This document shows positions 1 through 8,801 of a stretch of DNA of 64,000 nucleotides, piece after piece. The number at the start of each line of letters is the position of its first letter. The first letter of the stretch is position 1. The DNA lies in NCBI RefSeq assembly GCF_003315415.1, contig NZ_QNSB01000016.1:1-64000 (forward strand). The letters run 5' to 3'. The notes under the pieces were generated by a model. That model was not told where the DNA came from. It worked only from the letters and a program-made list of their open reading frames with translations, and did no database searches. The stretch comes from Brevibacterium sanguinis (GTDB lineage Bacteria; Actinomycetota; Actinomycetes; Actinomycetales; Brevibacteriaceae). The position numbers were made by a program, and so were the translations under genes.

Positions 1-96
1 GTGGGGAGAAGTGGGGAGGCCGGTGGAGGTGCCGGTGGAGCAGGATGGGGAGGACGGTGGGGCGACCCGGTGGAGCGCAGTGGGGAGGCTGGTGGA
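1..96 (+). repeat. Array of nine GTGGRG-like hexamers, three ~35-bp units
   Basis: GTGGGG or GTGGAG, with one ATGGGG, begins at 1, 11, 23, 35, 45, 57, 70, 80 and 92. Steps of 10, 12 and 12-13 recur three times, so this is a 34-35 bp triplet repeated three times. It lies about 100 bases upstream of moxR and I see no credible coding frame across it. MraZ proteins bind clusters of TGGG-type repeats with about 10-base phasing, and mraZ lies near this kind of neighbourhood in related bacteria. Assigning the array to MraZ is inference. Confidence 0.6.
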
Positions 97-198
97 GGTC
101 CCGCCTCGGCGCCGGGGCGGATCTGCCGGCAGGCCCATCGCGGCGTCTGAGAGCGAACCGTGTGGAGGGTGGGTGGCGTTTAGGGAAGAATGGGGGCC

Positions 199-1185
199 AT
201 GTCGACCAGCCAAGATGGAACACGGACCAACTCCGCGATCGGTGCCGAGCACATCGAGTGGGTGCAGCAGCTGACCTCACGGGCCCGGACGGCGATGAAT
301 GCCGTCCTCGAGGGCAAGGACGAGGCCGTCGGCCTGTCCCTCATCGCGCTCCTCGCCGGGGGGCACATCCTCCTCGAGGACGTTCCCGGGGTCGGCAAGA
401 CCCTGCTCGCCAAGGCGATGGGGAAGGTCGTCGACGGCACGGTCCGGCGCATCCAGTTCACGCCCGACCTCCTGCCCACCGACGTCGTCGGGGTCAACCT
501 GTTCAATCAGGAGACCCGCCACTTCGAGTTCCGGCAGGGACCGGTCTTCGCGAACATCGTCATCGCCGACGAGATCAACCGCGCCTCGCCGAAGACCCAG
601 TCGGCGATGCTCGAGTGCATGGCCGAGAGCCAGGCGACCATCGACGGCACGACCTATCCGATGCCCTCTCCTTTCATCGTCGTCGCGACGCAGAACCCGA
701 TCGACATGGAGGGCACGTACGCCCTGCCCGAGGCGCAGCGGGACCGGTTCATGATCCGGGTCTCGCTCGGCTACCCCCGCACGGGTGACGAGGTCGACCT
801 GCTCGACAACCAGATCGCCCACGATCCCCTCGGCAGCGCGCAGCCGGTGTCGAACCTCGAGCAGATCTCCCAGGCCCGCGACATCGTCCGCCACGTCAGC
901 GCGAGCCGGCAGCTGCGCGAGTACATCGTCGCGGTCCTCGACGCCACGCGCAACGATCAGGCGATCGTCCTCGGCTGCTCCCCGCGCGGGGGCGTGCACC
1001 TCCTCCGGGCGGCGAAGGCCCGGGCGGCCCTCTCCGGTCGGACATACGTCACCCCGGACGACATCCAGTCACTGGCGCCGTACGTCCTCGCGCACCGGAT
1101 CATCCCCCGTGACGGCGATGACGCCGAGCTCGCGGCGGACCTCATCGGACGCGTCATCGGTCGCGTTCCCGTGTCGGCCCAGTGA
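199..1185 (+). CDS. MoxR-family AAA+ ATPase
   Basis: Cytosolic AAA+ ATPase of the MoxR class, chaperone-like proteins thought to help mature partners encoded beside them. Walker A is VPGVGKT (Lys about 67), Walker B is IADEINRAS (Asp/Glu about 124-125), followed by the sensor stretch VATQNPIDMEG; the C-terminal third is the helical lid. The length of 328 residues is normal for the family. I chose the ATG at 199 because the purine-rich AGGGAAG sits about 10 bases upstream; the ATG at 190 is in frame but too close to it. The DUF58 gene starts 4 bases after the stop and the transglutaminase gene overlaps that one, giving the usual moxR-DUF58-transglutaminase operon. The exact substrate cannot be read from sequence. 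Confidence 0.93.
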   Translation: MSTSQDGTRTNSAIGAEHIEWVQQLTSRARTAMNAVLEGKDEAVGLSLIALLAGGHILLEDVPGVGKTLLAKAMGKVVDGTVRRIQFTPDLLPTDVVGVNLFNQETRHFEFRQGPVFANIVIADEINRASPKTQSAMLECMAESQATIDGTTYPMPSPFIVVATQNPIDMEGTYALPEAQRDRFMIRVSLGYPRTGDEVDLLDNQIAHDPLGSAQPVSNLEQISQARDIVRHVSASRQLREYIVAVLDATRNDQAIVLGCSPRGGVHLLRAAKARAALSGRTYVTPDDIQSLAPYVLAHRIIPRDGDDAELAADLIGRVIGRVPVSAQ

Positions 1186-1189
1186 CCGC

Positions 1190-2338
1190 ATGCGACTGAG
1201 CACCTCGGGAATCATCTTCGTCCTCACGGGGGCCGCGCTCATCGTCGCGGCCTACCGGTTCGCCCTGCCCGGGCTGCTGCCGGCGGGAGTGCTGCTGCTG
1301 GCGCTCGTGGCGCTGTCGGCGCTCCTCATCGCCTGGGGCACGAGACGGGTGTCCGTGACGGTGGAGACGACTCTGCCCGAGGTCGCCCTGCCGCAGTCGA
1401 CCACGCGGTACCCGCTGGCCCCGGAGGGCAAGGAGGTCGAGCTCGAGGCGCTCATCGTCAACACGGGCCGGCTGGCACTTCCCGCCTCGACGATCGACTT
1501 CGTCGCCGCCGACGGGTTCGGCGAATCCACCCTCGGCGAGGTTCCCGCGCTCGCGCACGGCCAGGGACAGCGGGTGCTCACCTCGTTCACCCCGAACCGG
1601 CGCGGGCTCAGCGGCCTCGAGTCGGTGCTCATCACGGTCGCCGGTCCGTTCGGGCTCGTGACGACGAAGAAGAAGGTCCTCGACGGCTGGCCGGTGGCCG
1701 TGGCGGTGCCGACCCTGGGCGCGCGGATCCCCGCCGACTCGACGATCAGGCCGGCCCGCCTCGACGAGGGCCGGATCCGCTCCGGGCACACCACCCGGGA
1801 CTTCCACACCCGCGAGTACGTGCCCGGCGACGATCTGCGCCACGTGCACTGGCCGACGACGGCGAAGTCCGGCGAGCTCATGGTCCGCCACGAGGCCGAG
1901 GAGGAGACCCTCCACGCGCTCGTCGTCGTCGACCTCGAGGGCCCCGACGACCATCCCGATGAGAAGGAGACCGAGTTCCTGCTCGCCGCCGCCGCGGCCG
2001 CGTCGATCGCCTTCCTCCGGGCCGACTACGAGGTGTTCGCCGTCGCTCCGGGGCACCAGGTGAGATTCCGGGGAACCCGCGACATCGACCGCCTCCGACT
2101 GCTCACCGCGCTCGTCGACCCGGGCCCGGTGGAGCTTCCCGCCCATGACAACCCCAACCATGTCGTCATCTGCGCCGCCGATGAGGCCCGCGCCGAGGCG
2201 ATGGCGGCACACTTCTCCAAGCGGGTGACGGTGACGATCCGCAGCCTCGGCGAGATCGACGACATGACGATGCTGGGACTGAGCGAGGACCTGCCCGAGT
2301 CGTGGACGGCCTTCGACGCGAAGCGAGGGAGACGATGA
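1190..2338 (+). CDS. DUF58 domain protein, membrane-anchored
   Basis: A 382-residue protein with two N-terminal membrane helices (about residues 5-50) and a DUF58 domain in the second half, marked by REYVPGDDLRHVHW followed by TAKSGELMV. DUF58 proteins are the regular partners of MoxR ATPases, and many have a von Willebrand A-like fold, but their biochemical role is not settled. The ATG at 1190 follows the moxR stop by 4 bases, and the preceding sequence belongs to moxR in another frame. The stop overlaps the start of the next gene (ATGA at 2335), so translational coupling is likely. A role in envelope maintenance is inferred from the partners. Confidence 0.9.
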   Translation: MRLSTSGIIFVLTGAALIVAAYRFALPGLLPAGVLLLALVALSALLIAWGTRRVSVTVETTLPEVALPQSTTRYPLAPEGKEVELEALIVNTGRLALPASTIDFVAADGFGESTLGEVPALAHGQGQRVLTSFTPNRRGLSGLESVLITVAGPFGLVTTKKKVLDGWPVAVAVPTLGARIPADSTIRPARLDEGRIRSGHTTRDFHTREYVPGDDLRHVHWPTTAKSGELMVRHEAEEETLHALVVVDLEGPDDHPDEKETEFLLAAAAAASIAFLRADYEVFAVAPGHQVRFRGTRDIDRLRLLTALVDPGPVELPAHDNPNHVVICAADEARAEAMAAHFSKRVTVTIRSLGEIDDMTMLGLSEDLPESWTAFDAKRGRR

Positions 2339-4749
2339 ATCCCGACACCAGAGCCCCCGCGTGGCTCGAAGCGGTCGCGGTGTTCGCGGCCATGTCCTTG
2401 ACCGCCGTCGGGCTGTCGGCGGTGTTCGCCGACTACGACTGGCTGCCTCCGGTGCTGCTGGCCGTGTTCCTCGTCGTCGCCGTCGGCGCGGTCTTCCGCG
2501 GCGTTCCGGCGCTGCGGGCCAGCGGCACCGCCGTCATCGCCCAATGCGTCGTCGGGCTGCTCGCGGTGCTCGTCCTGTGCGTGCCGTCGACCCTGGCTCT
2601 CGGCGTCGTCCCGACCGGCCGCTCCTTCATCGGCGTCATCGACCTGCTCTCGACGGGCGTCAGCGACCTCTACGCCACGACTCCCCCGGCGCCGAGCACC
2701 CCCGGCTTCACCGGGATGCTCGTCATCGCCTTCACCCTCATCACGATCCTCATCGACGGCCTGGTCGCGGATCTGCGCGCCCCCAAGGTCAGCGGAGTGC
2801 TCCTGCTCGTGCTGTGGATGATCCCGGTGTTCTTCGCCCCCGCGCAGGTCATGTGGTGGCACGTCGCCGCGGTGCTCGCCGCGTTCCTGCTCCTCATGCT
2901 CAGCCCCTACTTCCCCTCGACGAGGTGGCGCGGCGGTCTGACGGCGCTCGTGGCCGGGACCATCGCGGTCGTCATCGGCCTCGGGGTCCCGACGCTCCTG
3001 CCGCAGGTGCCGACCATCGAGAACCGCGCGTCGGGCAACCAGGCGGACCTCACCGTGACGAATCCGTTCCTCGATCTCCGGGCCGACCTCGGCAACCGCG
3101 ACGACACCGTGCTCTTCGACTACACGACGACGGCCGAGAACCCGTCCCCTATCCGGCTGACGTCGATCGACTCGTTCGACGGGCAGACCTGGGCGCCCAC
3201 CCCGTTCGCTCTCGATCCCTTCGCGATCGCCGCCGAGGGCCTGCCCTGGCCGCAGGGGCTGCCGCGGGACGCGAACCACAGCGAGGAGCGCATCGACGTC
3301 TCCATCGGCGAGTACGACCAGCAGTATCTGCCGACCCCGTACGCCCCGCAGCAGCCGGCCGGCCTCGACCGGCGCTGGATCTACGACGAGGAGTCGCTGA
3401 CGATCGTCGGCAACGGCGAGCGCACCGCAGGGCTCGAGTACTCGATGGACTACCTGTCCGTCGAGCCGACCGCCGAGGCGCTGCGGTCGGCCTCTCCCGT
3501 TGACGCAGGCGAGTTCGAGACCGAGCTCGAGGTTCCCGCCAGCCTCCCGCAGAGCGTGCGGGACACGGCGGACGAGGTCACCGCGGGCGCGAGCAACCAG
3601 TGGGAGGCGGCCGTCCTCCTCCAGGCGTACTTTCGCAGCGGCGAGTTCGAGTACTCCCTCGATGCGCCCGAGAAGGCCAGCGGGGATGCGATCTCCGACT
3701 TCCTCGTCGACAAGAAAGGCTACTGCGTCCAGTTCTCGTCGGCGATGACGATCATGGCCCGGACGATGGGCATCCCGGCCCGGATCGGCGTCGGCTTCGC
3801 CAGCGGCGACAGGTCCGGCGACGAGTACCAGGTGAGCATGCAGGATTCGCATGCCTGGCCCGAGCTCTACTTCGAAGGGGTCGGCTGGGTGCGGTTCGAG
3901 CCCACCCCGGGAGGACCGGCCGGCGCTCCCCCGCAGTGGTCGGTCGCCAGCGGTGAGGGTGAGGAGTCGGAGGAGAGCGAGGAGACCGCCGCCCCGACAG
4001 AGGAGCCGAGCGAATCGGGCACCGAGTCCCCGGCCCCGGAATCCGCGGCACCGTCCGAGGAGCCGACGACCGCCGCCGTCGAGGCGACGGGCGCCGGCTA
4101 CCGCCCCTACCTGTGGTCGGGGCTCATCGCCGTGGCCGTGATCCTGCTGCTCGCGGTGCCCGCCCTCTGGCGGCTGCTCCTGCGGCGCAGGCGGCTTCGC
4201 GAACCGGTCGACCTCGAGGAGGTGTGGAGGGAGATCCGAGCGCTGGCGACCGACTACGGGCAGAGCCTCGACCCGAGCCGGACCCTGCGCCACAACGAGC
4301 TCGTGCTCGCCGGGAAGGCGGCCGCGGCCGGTGCGAGTGATGCAGCGATGGGTGCCGGTGGTGCCGGTTCCGATCCGGGTGGTGCGACCGCGGTCGGCGC
4401 GGGTCCCGCGAACGGACCGAGTGCCTCCGGTCCTGCGGGCGAGGTCAGCGCTGCCGGCGTGGGAGCTTCCCCGGCGGGTGCCGGTTCGGGTGCGCCTGCG
4501 TCCGACGAGTTCGCCGCCCTGCGCAGCCCCGTCCCGACCCTGGTCAGGCCCCACGGGGACACTGCCCTGGCGTCATTCATCGACGCCCTCGAGGCGAAGC
4601 GCTACGGTTCCCGTGACGAGGAGTTCGGTTCGGCCGAGGCCCACGCCGTCGCCGACGAGGTCCGCACCTCGCTGTCCGAGAATGCGACCCCGGGGAGCCG
4701 GATCTCCGCGGTCGTGTGGCCCGCGAGCATATTCAACGCCCCCAGATGA
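2335..4749 (+). CDS. TgpA-like membrane transglutaminase
   Basis: An 804-residue membrane protein. Several hydrophobic helices occupy about residues 10-220, then comes an extracytoplasmic transglutaminase-like domain with Cys about 464 (KKGYCVQF) and His about 506 (DSHAWPE); the usual third acidic position falls near GWVRFEPTP. A Glu/Ser/Thr/Pro-rich linker, one more helix (about 585-605) and a cytoplasmic tail follow. The tail has a Gly/Ala/Pro-rich stretch of about 70 residues (near 665-735) before a conserved-looking end. Proteins of this type act at the cell surface as proteases or cross-linkers; the substrate here is unknown. The start is fixed by the ATGA overlap with DUF58 and by GAGGGA 5 bases upstream. 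Confidence 0.9.
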   Translation: MNPDTRAPAWLEAVAVFAAMSLTAVGLSAVFADYDWLPPVLLAVFLVVAVGAVFRGVPALRASGTAVIAQCVVGLLAVLVLCVPSTLALGVVPTGRSFIGVIDLLSTGVSDLYATTPPAPSTPGFTGMLVIAFTLITILIDGLVADLRAPKVSGVLLLVLWMIPVFFAPAQVMWWHVAAVLAAFLLLMLSPYFPSTRWRGGLTALVAGTIAVVIGLGVPTLLPQVPTIENRASGNQADLTVTNPFLDLRADLGNRDDTVLFDYTTTAENPSPIRLTSIDSFDGQTWAPTPFALDPFAIAAEGLPWPQGLPRDANHSEERIDVSIGEYDQQYLPTPYAPQQPAGLDRRWIYDEESLTIVGNGERTAGLEYSMDYLSVEPTAEALRSASPVDAGEFETELEVPASLPQSVRDTADEVTAGASNQWEAAVLLQAYFRSGEFEYSLDAPEKASGDAISDFLVDKKGYCVQFSSAMTIMARTMGIPARIGVGFASGDRSGDEYQVSMQDSHAWPELYFEGVGWVRFEPTPGGPAGAPPQWSVASGEGEESEESEETAAPTEEPSESGTESPAPESAAPSEEPTTAAVEATGAGYRPYLWSGLIAVAVILLLAVPALWRLLLRRRRLREPVDLEEVWREIRALATDYGQSLDPSRTLRHNELVLAGKAAAAGASDAAMGAGGAGSDPGGATAVGAGPANGPSASGPAGEVSAAGVGASPAGAGSGAPASDEFAALRSPVPTLVRPHGDTALASFIDALEAKRYGSRDEEFGSAEAHAVADEVRTSLSENATPGSRISAVVWPASIFNAPR

Positions 4750-4793
4750 CCGGACAGTTCGCGGCACGTCCCGGACGCGGCGCCTGAACCGCG

Positions 4794-4866
4794 CTGCGGC
4801 ACCGCCGGGACCTGAGCGCGCCGGGAACCACTGCGGCACCGTCCGGACCTGAGCGCGCCGGGAACC
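4794..4866. repeat. Two copies of a 36-bp direct repeat
   Basis: Copies lie at 4794-4829 and 4831-4866, differing at about two positions, each ending GCGCGCCGGGAACC. A more degenerate copy may begin near 4757. They sit just after the transglutaminase stop, in the 348-base gap before the convergent DUF3040 gene. No coding function is apparent. Confidence 0.8.
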
Positions 4867-4900
4867 GAGTCTCGGGGACGCGGCGCACGAGGGCCGTTTC

Positions 4901-4958
4901 GTTCACATTCGATGCAGTCGTTCAGATTTGAATCTGAACGACTGCATCGAACGTGAAC
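4901..4958. terminator. Near-perfect 28-bp inverted repeat between convergent genes
   Basis: The arms 4901-4928 and 4931-4958 pair at 27 of 28 positions around a 2-base centre (GTTCAC... to ...GTGAAC). It is the main structure in the 4750-5097 gap between the + strand transglutaminase and the - strand DUF3040 gene. No T-run follows on either side. A bidirectional terminator is the simplest reading, but the arms are longer and less GC-rich than the other terminators here, so a protein-binding palindrome or a small mobile relic is possible. Confidence 0.6.
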
Positions 4959-5097
4959 AAGACGCCTCACCCCGACCGGGCACCCCACCTCACCCCGACT
5001 CTGGCATCCCGACTCATCGCGGCCGCGCCGGAGCGGATACAGGAAAGCGCCCTCCGTGAGGAGGACGCTTGCTGAGATGCCCTGGTGGTGCTGGGAG

Positions 5098-5508
5098 TCA
5101 TTCGCCGCGCTGGCGCTTCTCCCATCGATCCTCGATCCGGTTCATGAACCCGGACGGCCCCTTGGGCTGCGGAGTCGGTCCGGCGGCCGGCCGCTCGTTC
5201 CTCACCGCTGCTCCGCCGGTGTGCGGGCGGCTGAGCGCCCAGTACATTCCGGCGACCATGAGGCCGAACCCGACGACGCCGAGCGCGATCCAGAGGCCGT
5301 GATGCGTGACCATCGTGATCGCGAAGATGGCTGCGGCGAGGCCGACCAGGGCGAGCAGAATTCCCACCACGAATCGCCTCGCGGAGAATCCCGGGCTGCT
5401 CACGGCGGCCTGAGTCTCCGAGATGTTGCGTGCGAAACGTGGGTCCTCACTGCGCAGCTGCTTCTCCAACTGATCGAGCAGCTGCTGTTCGTGATCGGAG
5501 AGTGGCAT
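5098..5508 (-). CDS. DUF3040 membrane protein
   Basis: A 136-residue protein of the actinobacterial DUF3040 family. The conserved start (MPLSDHEQQLLDQLEKQL) is a charged helix; two membrane helices lie at about residues 50-90; a Pro/Gly-rich polar tail follows. Function is unknown, although the family commonly sits near dinB and the division/mraZ region, as Rv2169c does. I used the internal ATG at 5508 because GGGGG lies 6 bases upstream and the family motif begins there; the longer reading adds 13 unrelated residues. It lies downstream of dinB on the same strand, about 150 bases apart. Confidence 0.85.
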   Translation of the reverse strand: MPLSDHEQQLLDQLEKQLRSEDPRFARNISETQAAVSSPGFSARRFVVGILLALVGLAAAIFAITMVTHHGLWIALGVVGFGLMVAGMYWALSRPHTGGAAVRNERPAAGPTPQPKGPSGFMNRIEDRWEKRQRGE

Positions 5509-5662
5509 CTCGAACCCCCGTTTCGTACGTGTTGACTGGTCCCTCAATCATAGTCTCTGAACACTGAAAAAACATCTTGAGGACGGCGGGATCAACCTGA
5601 TTCCCACGCCGTCCCCAGGCGGAACGGACGGACGGGACGAAGTCTTGGAAACGGCTTGGAGG

Positions 5663-6901
5663 CTAATCGTCGGAGGCGGGTCTTCTCAGCAGAGAGGCTT
5701 GTGAGATCGCAGCCGTTCCGAACTTCCTCCGCACGTCGTCGAGCGCCATCTCCGCCTCGCGGTTCGACCGCTCGGGCTCGTCGAGGCGCGCCTGCCTGCC
5801 GCTGACGGAGAAGTCCATGAGTCCCGCCGCTCTCACTCCGAGCAGGCGCACGCCCTTGGCCCTCGACTCCCGCAGCGACCGCAGAGCCGGACGCAGCGCC
5901 TCGTAGATCTCGATCGCGAGGTCGGTGGGTGCGCTCAGGGTCACCGACCGCGACAGCGTCGTGAAGTCCGAGAGCCGGTACTTGAGTCCGAGGCTCGTCG
6001 CGACCTTGCCCTCGGCCCGGACCCGGTGGGCGACCTTGTCGGCGAGGCGCAGCAGCTCGTGCTCGAGCTCCTCGACATCCCAGACGTCGGAGCCGAAGGT
6101 GTGCTCGGCGCTGATCGACCGTTCCTTCGTCTGCCGGTCCCACCCGTGCACGTCCCTGCCGTGCGCGCTCAGCCACAGGTGGTGCCCGTGCGCACCGAAC
6201 ACCCGCCCCACCCAGTGCTCGTCGAGGGCGGCGAGGTCGCCGATCGTGCGGATCCCGTACTTCGCGAATCCCTCCTGAGTCTTCTCCCCCACCCCGGGCA
6301 GCGCCTCGATCGGCATCGGGTCGAGGAAGGCCCGCGTCGAGGACAGGGGCACGAGGAGCTGGCCGGCGGGCTTCGCGCGGGCGGAGGCGAGCTTCGCGAC
6401 GACCCTGCTGCCGGCGATGCCGACGGAGGCGCTGAGCCCGGTCGTCTCGGCGATCCTCTCCCGCAGCATGGAGGTGATCCGGACGGGCGACCCGAGCCGC
6501 CGCACCGCACCGGAGACGTCGATGTACGCTTCGTCGACGCTGACCTGGTGGACGTCGGGAGTCACCTCGGCGACGAGATCGAACACCCGGCGCGAGTAGG
6601 ACGAGTAGAGACCGTGGGAGGGAGGGATCACCTCGGCGATCGGGCACAGTCCGATCGCACGGGCCATCGGCATCGCGGCGTGGACCCCGAACTCACGGGC
6701 CTCGTAGCTGGCGGAGACGACGACCCCGCGCCCCGATCGTCCGCCGACGATGACGGGCCGTCCGGTGAGCTCGGGCCGGGTGAGGAGCTCGACGGACACG
6801 AAGAACGAGTCCATGTCGAGGTGGAGCATCGTGGCACCGGCATCGTCCGTGCCCAGCCGCGTGAGGTCGCCGCCGGAGCGGGCGAGCTGCTTCCGACTCA
6901 T
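5663..6901 (-). CDS. dinB: DNA polymerase IV (Y-family)
   Basis: Error-prone translesion polymerase of 412 residues. The palm motifs HLDMDSFFVSVE (Asp29) and SVDEAYIDVSG (Asp123, Glu124) supply the metal-binding acids. The fingers, thumb (two helix-hairpin-helix segments near EALPGVGEKT) and little-finger domains follow. The C-terminal QASLL resembles a sliding-clamp binding motif. About 24 extra residues precede the core compared with short DinB proteins, and Met25 (6829) is an alternative start. It is divergent from the lipoprotein gene, with 62 bases between them. No LexA box was recognised by eye. Confidence 0.95.
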   Translation of the reverse strand: MSRKQLARSGGDLTRLGTDDAGATMLHLDMDSFFVSVELLTRPELTGRPVIVGGRSGRGVVVSASYEAREFGVHAAMPMARAIGLCPIAEVIPPSHGLYSSYSRRVFDLVAEVTPDVHQVSVDEAYIDVSGAVRRLGSPVRITSMLRERIAETTGLSASVGIAGSRVVAKLASARAKPAGQLLVPLSSTRAFLDPMPIEALPGVGEKTQEGFAKYGIRTIGDLAALDEHWVGRVFGAHGHHLWLSAHGRDVHGWDRQTKERSISAEHTFGSDVWDVEELEHELLRLADKVAHRVRAEGKVATSLGLKYRLSDFTTLSRSVTLSAPTDLAIEIYEALRPALRSLRESRAKGVRLLGVRAAGLMDFSVSGRQARLDEPERSNREAEMALDDVRRKFGTAAISQASLLRRPASDD

Positions 6902-6963
6902 TCCGTGCGCACCCCCATCGCCCTCTTTCGGCCCTGTCTCCGGGGCCGGGTAGTCTGGGTGTC

Positions 6964-7500
6964 ATGGTATCGCGCACCACTGTCATGACATTGCCGCTCG
7001 CCCTCGGCCTGCTCCTCGCCGGCTGCTCGGCCCCTGCCGAGGACCAGGCGAGCGAGTCCCCGTCCGTCGCCCCCACCGCCGAGGCGACCGCAGAGCCGAC
7101 CGCGCAGCCCTCCCAGGGCGAGGCGGGCTCCGAGGAGGACCCCGCCGACACCTCGACCGCGGTCGAGGATCTTCCGGACTACCTCAAGACCTACCCCGAT
7201 GCGACGGTGCTCTCCAGCACCCGCGAGAAGGCCGAGGCGTCCGCGGACGCCGAGGCGCTCGACCAGGTGAGCCTCGTGATGTCGGCGACGGCCGAAGCGG
7301 ACGACATCTTCAGGTTCTACGCCGAGGCGCTCGAGAAGGCCGGATTCGAGACCTACGGCGACGAGGTGAAGACCGACGACGCCCGGGTCGTCAACTTCCG
7401 TCACAAGGACAACGACGGACTGCTCGTCGTCACCATCAGCAAGGATCCCGCGGATGACGCGAACTCGATCGTGACGGTCGGCGGGACCGTCGTTCCATGA
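6964..7500 (+). CDS. Predicted lipoprotein
   Basis: A 178-residue secreted lipoprotein. A short hydrophobic signal ends in the lipobox LLAGC with acceptor Cys21. A Glu/Thr/Pro-rich spacer (about 22-65) precedes a compact folded domain (about 70-178) that I cannot assign to a family. In M. tuberculosis the lipoprotein LppM occupies the equivalent place before idsA2, but I see no obvious sequence similarity. The stop overlaps the start of the polyprenyl synthase gene (ATGA), so the two are probably co-transcribed. Met8 is an alternative start that still leaves a usable signal peptide. Confidence 0.8.
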   Translation: MVSRTTVMTLPLALGLLLAGCSAPAEDQASESPSVAPTAEATAEPTAQPSQGEAGSEEDPADTSTAVEDLPDYLKTYPDATVLSSTREKAEASADAEALDQVSLVMSATAEADDIFRFYAEALEKAGFETYGDEVKTDDARVVNFRHKDNDGLLVVTISKDPADDANSIVTVGGTVVP

Positions 7501-8780
7501 CCTCCCCGCGTCCGGCGCCCGAGGGCATCCCGACGCTCGACGGCTCACCGGCGTCCGAGACCGCGTCCGAGGACCAGGCGGGTCCCAGCGACCCGCAGTC
7601 GCCTGCCCCCGGCGCCCCTCAGTCGCCCGCACCCGGCGATCCTGCGTCTCCCGGCAGCGAACGGACTCCCGCTCCCGGCGTCGACGCGCTCGACTCCCCG
7701 GAGTCGATCGCCGCCGAGGTGAGCGCGGCCATCCGCGCGTTCCTCGAGTCCAAGGACGCGGAGTTCCGGGCGATCTCCCCCGATGCCGAGGACATCTCGA
7801 GTGCGCTCGTCGACTTCACGGCCGGAGGCAAGAGGATCCGTCCAGTGCTGCTGTGGTGGGGGTACCAGTTGGCCGCCGGTGCCGGCTTCGACCGCGAGGA
7901 CGTGGCTGACGCCCTCGCCCGGGCGGCGGGCTCGCTCGAGCTGCTCCATGCCGCGGCGCTCATCCACGATGACGTCATCGACCACTCCGACACCCGGCGT
8001 GGCCGTCCCGCCCTGCACCGGCAGTTCGCCGGACGCCACGCCGATCTGGGTCTGCGCGGCGACGCCGACTCCTTCGGGATCTCGGTCGCGATCGTCATCG
8101 GCGACATCTGCCTGGCCCTGAGCGAGGAGCTCTTCGAGTCCGCGCAGGTGTCCCTGGGAACCCCGGAGTCGGCTCGCGCCCTGCGGGCGCAGCTGCGTCG
8201 CGATGTCATGGTCGGGCAGTTCCTTGACGTCCGCGCCGAGGTGATGCCGCTCGACGACGATCGCCTCGCCGAGCGTGCGTGGGAGGTGCTCAGCTTCAAG
8301 TCGGCGAAGTACTCGGTCGAACAGCCGCTCCTCCTCGGCGCGGCCCTGGCCGGGGCCGACGGCGCGCTCCTTGAGGAGATCTCCCGGTTCGGCCTCCCCC
8401 TGGGTCAGGCGTTCCAGCTGCGCGACGACGTGCTCGGCGTCTTCGGCGACCCGAGCGCGACGGGCAAGCCCGCGGGAGACGACATCCGCGAGGGCAAGCG
8501 CACGGTCCTCATCGCGGAGAGCATGAAGAGCCTGAGCTCCGCCGACATCGACGTCCTCTCCGCCCGCCTCGGCGATCCCGGTCTCACCGACGCCGAGGTG
8601 AGGGAGACGATGGAGATGCTCACCTCGGGTCTGCAGGCGGTCGAGTCCGCGATCGGGGACAAGTACGCGCAGTCGGTCGCGGTGCTCGACGAGTGGGCGC
8701 AGACCGGCGGGCGGATCGGTCCGCGGGCGCTCGCGCAGCTGACCGATTTCGCCCATGCGCTGAGCTTCCGGCAGAGCTGA
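7497..8780 (+). CDS. Polyprenyl (geranylgeranyl) diphosphate synthase
   Basis: A trans-type prenyltransferase that lengthens allylic diphosphates with isopentenyl diphosphate. GGKRIRP lies near residue 110, the first aspartate-rich motif is DDVID (158-162), and the second is RDDVLGVFGDP (Asp310, Asp311). Synteny with M. tuberculosis idsA2 suggests a C20-type product; chain length cannot be fixed from sequence. The first ~85 residues are a disordered Pro/Ser/Gly extension with SPAPG repeats, not needed for catalysis and unusual in length. The ATGA overlap with the lipoprotein gene sets the start. The convergent Rv2175c-like gene ends 21 bases downstream. Confidence 0.9.
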   Translation: MTSPRPAPEGIPTLDGSPASETASEDQAGPSDPQSPAPGAPQSPAPGDPASPGSERTPAPGVDALDSPESIAAEVSAAIRAFLESKDAEFRAISPDAEDISSALVDFTAGGKRIRPVLLWWGYQLAAGAGFDREDVADALARAAGSLELLHAAALIHDDVIDHSDTRRGRPALHRQFAGRHADLGLRGDADSFGISVAIVIGDICLALSEELFESAQVSLGTPESARALRAQLRRDVMVGQFLDVRAEVMPLDDDRLAERAWEVLSFKSAKYSVEQPLLLGAALAGADGALLEEISRFGLPLGQAFQLRDDVLGVFGDPSATGKPAGDDIREGKRTVLIAESMKSLSSADIDVLSARLGDPGLTDAEVRETMEMLTSGLQAVESAIGDKYAQSVAVLDEWAQTGGRIGPRALAQLTDFAHALSFRQS

Positions 8781-8801
8781 AGCGGACGCCGCGGCCCCGC
8801 C

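Noticed and set aside
2026..4554. 842-residue minus-strand open frame
   Set aside because: It is Arg/Gly-rich antisense of the DUF58 and transglutaminase genes, with no domain; typical of high-GC shadow frames.
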